Assembly: GCA_003601785.1 (NCBI GenBank)
Contig: PIYA01000015.1
Span: 1 to 12,582, forward strand
Reading direction: 5' to 3'
Length of the DNA: 12,582 nt
DNA from: Candidatus Bathyarchaeota archaeon
Lineage (GTDB): Archaea; Thermoproteota; Bathyarchaeia; Bathyarchaeales; Bathycorpusculaceae
A program made the translations under genes and the position numbers. Positions within the stretch are counted from its first letter, which is position 1. Each line of letters begins with the position of its first letter. Below are positions 6,403-11,842 of this stretch, in pieces. Under the pieces are notes generated by a model that saw only the letters and a list, made by a program, of their open reading frames with translations, was not told where the DNA came from and searched no databases.

Positions 6403-7317
6403 TTATCGCTTAATTTCTTTTTCATACAACACGTCCGCTCTGCGGTAAATCTCTCGTTTATCACCGAAAGATGTTGGACCACGAGATTCGATAGCGATGG
6501 ATGCCGCTGCTGAACCTACACACGCACACCAAAGAGAGTTTTTACCGTGAATGTATTCGGCTAGAAAACCGCCGATGAAAACGTCTCCAGCGCCTGTGGG
6601 GTCAACAATTTTTTCCGATTTGTAGGCTGGAATGTTTAGTATGCTGTTCTCTTGGGATAAAATAACACCCTTCATTCCAGAGGTAACTATAACAATCTTC
6701 ACGCCGTAATCGTGGACGGCTTTTATGGCTGAATTTAGGTTTGAAATGCTTGTTGCGGCTTTTATCTCCTCTGATGATGACTTGTAAACATCGATGAGTT
6801 CTAAAACACGCTTGTCGGTTAATGAACCATATACAACGTTTCCGTTCTCGTCGAAGTTTCGCACCAAGCCTTGCGGGTCAAGAGATAGGATGTCACAGTG
6901 TTTCTCTAATTCTTCAACAAGATTGTATGGAATTTCCCCGGCTACGGGAGCTATATGAACAGCTTTCGCTTGAAAAGATTGGGGCAAATCCTCAATCATG
7001 ATGGGTGGTGCTTTACATTTAAGTCGCAGTTTTCTGCTTGACAGGTTGCTGTTGTATTTCAACTCGAAACGTGTTGTTTTTGCGTTTTCAACCATTATGG
7101 TGTTTGACAGGTCTATGCCCTCTTGTCTAAGCCACCACATGTAAGCCTTTGGAAAGTCGCCACCAACCTTTGAGACCACTGAAACTGTTGCGTCTAACCG
7201 TCTGGCGGCAAAGGAAGAGTAAGCTACGGAACCACCCAGAACAACGAAAGGTGTATCTCTATCGGGTAAGAAAATGGAATCTATAGTGAGATGTCCCACC
7301 GAAACAATATCAAACAA
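6403..7317 (-). CDS. PfkB-family carbohydrate/nucleoside kinase
   Basis: Ribokinase-fold kinase of 304 residues, typical length. Seen: N-terminal MFDIVSVGHLTID strand, the PfkB signature-1 region VLGGSVAYSSFAARRL (26-41), KVGGDFP (50-56), and signature 2 DPTGAGDVFIGGF (239-251), in which TGAGD forms the anion hole and Asp245 is the catalytic base. It would phosphorylate a sugar, sugar derivative or nucleoside with ATP. The lid and specificity residues do not identify the substrate, so fructose-6-phosphate, ribose, inositol and nucleosides all remain open. The only in-frame start is TTG at 7315-7317; the preceding codon is a stop. A GGAGG lies 12 bases upstream at 7330-7334, slightly far. It has its own TATA-like box and precedes the small zinc-protein gene. 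Confidence 0.9.
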   Translation of the reverse strand: MFDIVSVGHLTIDSIFLPDRDTPFVVLGGSVAYSSFAARRLDATVSVVSKVGGDFPKAYMWWLRQEGIDLSNTIMVENAKTTRFELKYNSNLSSRKLRLKCKAPPIMIEDLPQSFQAKAVHIAPVAGEIPYNLVEELEKHCDILSLDPQGLVRNFDENGNVVYGSLTDKRVLELIDVYKSSSEEIKAATSISNLNSAIKAVHDYGVKIVIVTSGMKGVILSQENSILNIPAYKSEKIVDPTGAGDVFIGGFLAEYIHGKNSLWCACVGSAAASIAIESRGPTSFGDKREIYRRADVLYEKEIKR

Positions 7318-7329
7318 TTATGGGTTTAA

Positions 7330-7334
7330 CCTCC
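7330..7334 (-). promoter_or_regulatory. Ribosome binding site of the PfkB kinase
   Basis: GGAGG on the minus strand, 12 bases before TTG 7317. Spacing is on the long side, but the in-frame stop right before TTG rules out an earlier start. Confidence 0.45.
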
Positions 7335-7357
7335 GTCGAATATTATGTGAAACCAAA

Positions 7358-7365
7358 TTTAAAAG
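7358..7365 (-). promoter_or_regulatory. TATA box for the PfkB kinase gene
   Basis: Minus strand CTTTTAAA with T-rich flank. The expected transcript start is near 7336, just before the GGAGG at 7330-7334, giving a short leader. This would separate the kinase transcript from the NAC gene upstream. Confidence 0.4.
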
Positions 7366-7393
7366 CAACGGACAAATAAGCTCAGTTTTCCTT

Positions 7394-7417
7394 AAGGGTT
7401 TGCTCTGTTTAACCCTT
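7394..7417 (-). repeat. Perfect 7-bp stem hairpin overlapping the NAC stop codon
   Basis: AAGGGTT (7394-7400) and AACCCTT (7411-7417) are perfect inverted copies with a 10-base loop, and the right arm overlaps the NAC stop codon (7409-7411). No T-run follows on the minus strand, so it is not a typical archaeal terminator. It may protect the 3' end or be chance. Confidence 0.35.
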
Positions 7418-7759
7418 TGATTGCAAGAGTAGGATTGCTTTGGCTAAGTCTCCCTCGCTTTCTTCCAGCGCTTTCCTCGCTTCTTCTAGGCTTTTGCCTG
7501 TTTGGTCTGCCACGAGTCTAACGTCCTCCTCTGGTATTACCAGTTTGCGTTCCACGGCTTTCTCACTTATTTTTCCGCCTGTGATTTGGAATATTCGTTG
7601 TCCTTGGACGTCGAGAACTGCAACTTCCGGCTCTTCAATTACTATTTCTTTTCCACTTGTTTTTATGATGACTTGTTCAACTTCTGGAACAGCGTCCATG
7701 CTTAAACCCATGCGTTGCATCATACGTTTTGCTTCTCGCGGGCTTATGCGTCTGCGCAT
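7409..7759 (-). CDS. nac: Nascent polypeptide-associated complex protein (archaeal NAC)
   Basis: 116-residue archaeal homologue of alpha-NAC, which binds ribosomes near the exit tunnel and shields new chains, acting as a homodimer. Seen: basic N-terminus RRRISPREAKRMMQRMG (2-18), ribosome-contact type; the NAC beta-barrel region about 25-62 (VEQVIIKTSGKEIVIEEPEV...FQITG); and a C-terminal UBA-like three-helix domain, 77-116, with EDVRLVADQTGKSLEEA and ALEESEGDLAKAI. Length and domain order are those of the family. Start ATG 7757-7759 has AAGGTGG (7767-7773) 7 bases upstream. It follows the PUA protein gene by 41 bases on the same strand and is probably cotranscribed. I know this pairing to recur in archaea, which suggests linked roles at the ribosome. 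Confidence 0.96.
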   Translation of the reverse strand: MRRRISPREAKRMMQRMGLSMDAVPEVEQVIIKTSGKEIVIEEPEVAVLDVQGQRIFQITGGKISEKAVERKLVIPEEDVRLVADQTGKSLEEARKALEESEGDLAKAILLLQSKG

Positions 7760-7800
7760 TGGAATTCCACCTTCACCTAGAACATTGTAAAATCTAATAC

Positions 7801-8262
7801 TTAACTTTCTTCCAAAAGTCCACGTCTAACCTTAACAGCGACACCGCTTTTGAAGGCTTCCATCTCATCACCAGATAAAACGGCGCGACCAACAGCCAAA
7901 ACCTCACCGTTTTCATCGACAACTATAACCTCATCCTTTGGACGAATGTTTTTATCAGCCCGCACCACATGTTTTGCAAACACATCCCCCCCTTTAATTA
8001 TAAACTCCGCTACATCATTTTGAACGGTTACCCGATACTTCGCCTTCTTAACTATCCTTTTCGCTCCAGCAATGCTTAAGGAGAGCAAACCGTCAGTGGG
8101 GCGAACCGTCACAAGTCTTTCTCCCTTCAAATACACGTAACGAATTCTACCAGTTCTCTTCGAACAAATAATCTCAACGTTCTTTGGAAAAAGCTTGACG
8201 CCTACTCCTCTCCCAAACTGGTAATCTGCAATACTTCTGATTCTTCTGATAGCGTCTTCCAA
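7801..8262 (-). CDS. PUA-domain RNA-binding protein resembling the C-terminus of archaeosine tRNA-guanine transglycosylase
   Basis: 153 residues in two domains. The N-terminal part (1-72), with RSIADYQFGRGVG (9-21), YVYLKGERLVTVRPTDGLLSLS and GAKRI, matches my memory of the C2 domain that precedes PUA in archaeal ArcTGT/ArcS enzymes. Residues 75-150 are a PUA domain (GGDVFAKHVVRAD, RPKDEVIVVDENGEVLAVGRA). No catalytic TGT domain is present, so this is a stand-alone RNA-binding module: either a partner in archaeosine modification or an independent RNA-binding protein. It starts at TTG 8260-8262; no ATG or GTG lies in frame just upstream and no ribosome site is visible, so a near-leaderless mRNA is likely. 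It is the first gene of the leftward block, with NAC after it. Confidence 0.85.
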   Translation of the reverse strand: MEDAIRRIRSIADYQFGRGVGVKLFPKNVEIICSKRTGRIRYVYLKGERLVTVRPTDGLLSLSIAGAKRIVKKAKYRVTVQNDVAEFIIKGGDVFAKHVVRADKNIRPKDEVIVVDENGEVLAVGRAVLSGDEMEAFKSGVAVKVRRGLLEES

Positions 8263-8298
8263 AGCCCATACACTACTGTTAGTCTTTACATTAACAAA

Positions 8299-8306
8299 GT
8301 ATAAAC
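8299..8306. promoter_or_regulatory. TATA element in the divergent PUA/MBF1 promoter region
   Basis: GTATAAAC on the plus strand and GTTTATAC on the minus strand. Leftward, a start about 25 bases away (near 8277) gives a leader of about 15 bases to the PUA-protein TTG. Rightward, a start near 8328 would include AGGTGGG (8331-8337), 9 bases before the MBF1 GTG at 8347. One element could serve both directions. A second plus-strand box, GGATAAAAAC at 8317-8326, would instead make MBF1 leaderless. Confidence 0.4.
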
Positions 8307-8346
8307 ATGACGAGAGGATAAAAACAGTTTAGGTGGGCGTTGACAG

Positions 8347-8883
8347 GTGCGATGCGAAGTCTGCGGGAGAAAAATTCACGGCAAACCCTACAGAGTGATA
8401 ATTGAAGGAGCAAAACTCACTGTCTGCAGTAAATGTGCAAAACTCGGAGAAATAATATGGGAAGAGACAAAACCTAAAAAAACGGCATTGAAAACCAGAA
8501 CGTTGAAATCGAAATCTGCGCCCTTAAAAGTTCCAATCAGAAAACCGCAACCACCAGCGCCGACGGAAACAAATCTTGAACTGATAGAAGGCTACGCAGA
8601 GAAGATAAGAGAGGTAAGACAAAGACTGGGGCTTTCACACCAGGATTTAGGGAGAAAAATAAATGAGAAGACTTCAGTTCTCAAAAAAATTGAAACTGGA
8701 AAGATGATTCCAGATAACAGGCTTGCGGCAAAACTTGAACACGCATTAAAAATTAAACTGCTTGTCCCCGCATCTGAGGAGAAACCTCCGAAAATCACGG
8801 TTCCTAAAACTCCTAGCAGAAAGTTAACTCTTGGAGACTTAATTCAGCTGAACAGCAAGAAAAAAGCGGAGGAAAAGAAGTAA
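8347..8883 (+). CDS. mbf1: Archaeal multiprotein bridging factor 1 (zinc ribbon + XRE helix-turn-helix)
   Basis: 178 residues. An N-terminal zinc ribbon C3-x2-C6 ... C27-x2-C30 is characteristic of the archaeal MBF1 family. A basic, proline-rich linker (about 42-75, KPKKTALKTRTLKSK, RKPQPPAP) leads to a cro/XRE-type helix-turn-helix, about 80-140 (EKIREVRQRLGLSHQDLGRK, SVLKKIETGKMIP). The lysine-rich tail ends KKKAEEKK. MBF1 is a transcription co-activator in eukaryotes; archaeal MBF1 has been linked to the small ribosomal subunit and translation. Starts at GTG 8347 with AGGTGGG 9 bases upstream. Its stop TAA (8881-8883) overlaps or abuts the HflX start region, and its last codons carry the GGAGG that serves HflX, so the two are translationally coupled. 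Confidence 0.95.
   Translation: MRCEVCGRKIHGKPYRVIIEGAKLTVCSKCAKLGEIIWEETKPKKTALKTRTLKSKSAPLKVPIRKPQPPAPTETNLELIEGYAEKIREVRQRLGLSHQDLGRKINEKTSVLKKIETGKMIPDNRLAAKLEHALKIKLLVPASEEKPPKITVPKTPSRKLTLGDLIQLNSKKKAEEKK
8868..8872 (+). promoter_or_regulatory. Ribosome binding site for hflX inside the end of mbf1
   Basis: GGAGG lies 10 bases before ACG 8883 and 7 bases before GTA 8880, the two codons where the HflX homology begins. No ATG, GTG or TTG in any useful frame lies at its normal spacing. The element supports initiation here on a non-canonical codon, or a base change or error at the start codon. Confidence 0.6.
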
Positions 8884-10166
8884 CGAAAGCGATAATAGTT
8901 CAACGACGCCGACAATTCGAGCCTTCAAGCCTTGAAGAACTCAGAAACCTAGCTGAGTCAGCTGGCTACACGGTTGTCGGTCAGATAGAACAGGTTCGGA
9001 AACAAGATTCCCGTTATCAAATAGGCGCTGGAAAAGTTGAAGAATTAGCCAAACTGGTTAAAGAGACAGGCGCCAAAAAAGTGATTTTTGACAATCCCTT
9101 AAAACCTGTTCAAGCCTACAACATAGCGAAGGTCACAGGCGTAGAAGCCATAGACCGCTTTCAGTTGATCCTTGAAATCTTCGCCAGAAGAGCAACAACA
9201 ACCGAGGCTAAACTGCAGATTCAACTAGCCAGACTGAGATACGAGTTGACACACGCAAAAGAAAAGGTGAGGCTCGCAAGAAAGGAAGAGCAGCCTGGCT
9301 TCATGGGACTTGGAGCATACGAAGTTGATGTTTACTACGAAACTGTGAAGCGGCAGATACAATCTATACGTGAAAAACTTAGGAAAATCAGAAAGAAGAG
9401 GATTTTGCACAGAAAAAGAAGAATAGAACTCGGATTTTCATCGATTTCTTTAGCCGGATACACAAACGCCGGGAAAAGCTCTCTGTTTAACGCGCTCACT
9501 GAGGATGCAGTTCAAGTTGACAACGCGTTGTTTACAACACTTTCCACAACAACAAGACTTGTGAGACTTTCGAATAAAAAATTCCTGTTAACGGACACCG
9601 TTGGCTTCATAGATCGTTTACCCTTAACCTTGATAGAGGCTTTTCGCTCAACACTAGAAGAGACGATTTACTCAGATCTGATACTTCTCGTGGTGGACAT
9701 AAGCGAACCGATAGACATCATCGAAAAGAAACTTTCATGCTGCTTAGAAACGATAGAACGAATAGGAGCCTCAGGAATCCCTATAATAACAGCGTTAAAC
9801 AAGATTGACCTGCTGCCAAAAATAGAAGTGCAACGAATTATGGAAAGTTTGAAAGGAAAAATTCGAAATCCCGTGCCAATATCAGCCTTGTACAGAATAA
9901 ACATAGACATGCTGAAAAATGAAATGCTGAAAAAACTGGCAAATTACATTCAAGCGTCACTCACCATACCATTAACAGACGATTCCATGTCATTCCTTTC
10001 ATGGCTTTTCAACAGAGCGGATGTGAAAAAACTGGAGTACAAAGGCGATGTTGCCCATGTGGTTTTCGAAGCTGTTCCTTGGTTCGCAGAAAAAGTGAGA
10101 AAACTCGTGGAAAACGAATTCAAAGGAGAATTCGAGAAAACTCTACAAGTGAAGGAAAATGCCTAA
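8883..10166 (+). CDS. hflX: GTPase HflX, archaeal type, with no canonical start codon
   Basis: Ribosome-associated GTPase of the Obg-HflX group, about 427 residues. Numbered from codon 8883: N-terminal HflX domain with KAIIVQRRR (2-10), SSLEELRNLAE, YQIGAGKVEEL and VIFDNPLKPVQAYN; a helical coiled region (about 105-180) with GFMGLGAYEVD; then the G domain with G1 GYTNAGKS (192-199), switch TTLSTTTR, G3 DTVGF (238-242), G4 NKID (306-309) and G5 SAL. HflX binds the 50S subunit and can split or rescue stalled ribosomes. Homology begins right after the mbf1 stop, but the frame has no ATG, GTG or TTG between the stop at 8814 and GTG 9081. That GTG would delete 66 residues of the HflX domain. I place the start at ACG 8883 (or GTA 8880). 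The stop overlaps trm56 by 8 bases. Confidence 0.9.
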   Translation, partial: TKAIIVQRRRQFEPSSLEELRNLAESAGYTVVGQIEQVRKQDSRYQIGAGKVEELAKLVKETGAKKVIFDNPLKPVQAYNIAKVTGVEAIDRFQLILEIFARRATTTEAKLQIQLARLRYELTHAKEKVRLARKEEQPGFMGLGAYEVDVYYETVKRQIQSIREKLRKIRKKRILHRKRRIELGFSSISLAGYTNAGKSSLFNALTEDAVQVDNALFTTLSTTTRLVRLSNKKFLLTDTVGFIDRLPLTLIEAFRSTLEETIYSDLILLVVDISEPIDIIEKKLSCCLETIERIGASGIPIITALNKIDLLPKIEVQRIMESLKGKIRNPVPISALYRINIDMLKNEMLKKLANYIQASLTIPLTDDSMSFLSWLFNRADVKKLEYKGDVAHVVFEAVPWFAEKVRKLVENEFKGEFEKTLQVKENA

Positions 10167-10713
10167 AATCGTAGTTTTAAGATGGGGCCACAGACCACAA
10201 AGAGACGCAAGACTCACAACTCACGTTGTTTTAACCGCCCGCGCACTAGGAGCGTCAGGTGTTATACTGACAGATGTAAAAGACGAAAAAATCAAGGAAA
10301 CCGTAGAAAAAGTTGTGAATAACTGGGGTGGCCGGTTCTTTTTTGAGATGGGAATCCCTTGGGAAAAAGCTGTTAGAAAGTGGAGAGAAAACGGAGGCGT
10401 GGTTGTTCACCTTACGGCGTATGGGGAAAACATTGAAACAAGCGATGTTTTGGAACGAATTAAGGCTTCTGGAAAGGATGTTCTAGTTATCGTTGGAAGC
10501 CAGAAGGTTCCAAGAGAGTTCTTTTCAGAAAAAGTCTCAGATTTCAACGTAGCAATTGGAAATCAACCTCACTCGGAATGTTCAAGCCTAGCCGTTTTTC
10601 TAGACCGTTACTTCAACGGGAAAGAACTAACCAAAACCTTTGAAAACGCGAAGATACGTATAATCCCTCAGAAGAGAGGGAAAAAAGTGGTTAGCTCTGA
10701 TTCGGAATTTTGA
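10159..10713 (+). CDS. trm56: tRNA (cytidine(56)-2'-O)-methyltransferase, aTrm56
   Basis: SPOUT-class enzyme found almost only in archaea. It methylates the ribose of C56 in the T-loop of tRNA, using S-adenosylmethionine. 184 residues, normal length. Seen: VVLRWGHRPQRDARLTTHVVLTARALGA (5-32) with Arg residues of the family signature; VVHLTAYGENI (82-92) lining the SAM site; VIVGSQKVP (110-118); and the knotted C-terminal part FNVAIGNQPHSECSSLAVFLDR (129-150), where SPOUT proteins thread the trefoil knot. Start ATG 10159 lies within the last codons of hflX (ATGCCTAA overlap). A purine run GAAGGA is only 2-3 bases before it, so translation probably relies on coupling to HflX. The operon mbf1-hflX-trm56 is translation-themed. 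Confidence 0.96.
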   Translation: MPKIVVLRWGHRPQRDARLTTHVVLTARALGASGVILTDVKDEKIKETVEKVVNNWGGRFFFEMGIPWEKAVRKWRENGGVVVHLTAYGENIETSDVLERIKASGKDVLVIVGSQKVPREFFSEKVSDFNVAIGNQPHSECSSLAVFLDRYFNGKELTKTFENAKIRIIPQKRGKKVVSSDSEF

Positions 10714-10738
10714 GAAGAGATTTAAATTAAGGCTTGTG

Positions 10739-10751
10739 AATATATATTATA
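10739..10751 (+). promoter_or_regulatory. TATA box for the tfe operon
   Basis: An alternating AATATATATTATA run whose centre is about 32 bases before TTG 10777. The transcript would start near 10770, almost leaderless, which fits the lack of a ribosome site. A second AT element, GATTTAAATTAA at 10719-10730, could start about 20 bases earlier. Confidence 0.45.
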
Positions 10752-10755
10752 GGAA

Positions 10756-10770
10756 AACACGTTCAGTGTT
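10756..10770 (+). repeat. Inverted repeat between TATA box and tfe start
   Basis: AACAC-GTTCA-GTGTT: 5-base arms with a 5-base centre, lying between the TATA run and the TTG start. The position would suit an operator or initiator-overlapping repressor site. Short enough to be chance. Confidence 0.3.
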
Positions 10771-10776
10771 CAACAG

Positions 10777-11310
10777 TTGAGCGAAGACATCATGTTATCA
10801 CTCGTAGATGATACAATCCTGATAAAGATCGCTGAAGCCCTCGGAGAAGACAAAGAGGAAGCCGTTAAACTAGTTGAAATTCTAAAAAACTCCGATGAGA
10901 TAACAGATGACGAGATAGCAAACAAAACAGGCATAAGACTAAACGACGTCCGAAAAATCCTCTACAAACTTTATGATCACTCCCTTGTGAGACTGAGGAG
11001 AACAAGAGATCCAAGAACGGGATGGTTCATATTCCACTGGAAGCTGCAACCAAACCAGTTAGAAGGCTTTATACTAAACCAGAAACGTCGAGTTCTCGAA
11101 AAATTAAACGCCAGACTTGAATATGAGAAAAACCACGACTTTTACTATTGCTACACACCTGGATGCAAAAGAATACCGTTCGAAGAAGCCGTGGAGCTTC
11201 TCTTCAAGTGCCCAACCTGCGGCAAACCCCTAATGCACTACGACAACAGCAAAATCATCAACGCTTTAACCAAAAAAATTGAACAGTTAAGGAAGGAACT
11301 GGGTGAGTGA
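10777..11310 (+). CDS. tfe: Transcription factor E, alpha subunit (TFE)
   Basis: Archaeal homologue of the N-terminal half of TFIIE-alpha, 177 residues, the family's usual length. It helps open the promoter and binds RNA polymerase beside TBP and TFB. Residues about 8-90 form a winged helix (LVDDTILIKIAEALG, DDEIANKTGIRLNDVRKILYKLYDHSLV, with the wing RRTRDPRTGWFIFHW). A linker helix of about 95-118 follows, then a zinc ribbon with C125, C130, C145 and C148 (YYCYTPGC ... FKCPTCGK), and a C-terminal helix. Starts at TTG 10777. No ribosome site is evident, but a TATA run about 32 bases upstream suggests a nearly leaderless mRNA. Its stop is overlapped by the next gene by 8 bases. Confidence 0.95.
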   Translation: MSEDIMLSLVDDTILIKIAEALGEDKEEAVKLVEILKNSDEITDDEIANKTGIRLNDVRKILYKLYDHSLVRLRRTRDPRTGWFIFHWKLQPNQLEGFILNQKRRVLEKLNARLEYEKNHDFYYCYTPGCKRIPFEEAVELLFKCPTCGKPLMHYDNSKIINALTKKIEQLRKELGE

Positions 11311-11842
11311 AGAGCTTCCATCAAGAGAAAAAGCCCTAAAATTTCTCCGTGAAGCCGGCTGTTCAAGAAATGTTATAAGACACTGTAAAGCCGTGGCTGA
11401 ACTCGCGGTGGAAATCGCAGAGGCGTGTAGAGAGAAAGGATTAGCTGTAGATGTGAAACTTGTTGAGATAGGGGCGCTTCTACACGACATCGGAAGAGCA
11501 AAGACGCATACTGTTCATCACGCAATCGTGGGAGCAAAAATAGCCAAATCTCTGGGATTACCCGAACCCGTGATATCCATAATAAAAAGACACGTTGGCG
11601 GCGGAATAACACCAGAAGAAGCGGAAAAACTAGGATGGCCAAAAGACGTGTATGTTCCCGTAACACTAGAGGAAAAAATCGTTTCTTACGCCGATAAACT
11701 GATCGAAGGAGCCAGAAGAGTTCGGATAGAAAAAACAATTGAGGAATTCTCGAAAGAGCTACCTCCACAAGCCATTCAAAGGATAAAAAAACTACATGAG
11801 GAAATGACGCGGTTAATCGGAGACTGCAAATGTTTACCGTGA
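11303..11842 (+). CDS. HD-domain metal-dependent hydrolase, archaeal HDIG family
   Basis: 179-residue single-domain HD superfamily protein resembling the TIGR00295-type archaeal family. Metal-ligand pattern: H27 (IRHCKAVAE), H61-D62 (GALLHDIGR), H73 (VHHAIVGAKIA), H97 (IIKRHVGGG) and D131 (IVSYADKLIEG). All HD core residues are present, so phosphohydrolase or phosphodiesterase activity is likely; the substrate (nucleotide, cyclic nucleotide or RNA end) is unknown. It starts at GTG 11303 inside the last codons of tfe (8-base overlap), with an AAGGAAGG run (11289-11296) upstream, and overlaps the next gene by 13 bases. Overlap with tfe on one side and a DUF2110-like gene on the other means it is made together with a general transcription factor. 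Confidence 0.88.
   Translation: MSEELPSREKALKFLREAGCSRNVIRHCKAVAELAVEIAEACREKGLAVDVKLVEIGALLHDIGRAKTHTVHHAIVGAKIAKSLGLPEPVISIIKRHVGGGITPEEAEKLGWPKDVYVPVTLEEKIVSYADKLIEGARRVRIEKTIEEFSKELPPQAIQRIKKLHEEMTRLIGDCKCLP

Noticed and set aside
9081..10166. GTG 9081 as the true start of HflX
   Set aside because: It would remove 66 residues that clearly belong to the HflX N-terminal domain, and has no good ribosome site. The GGAGG at 8868-8872 and homology from 8883 favour the upstream start, canonical codon or not.
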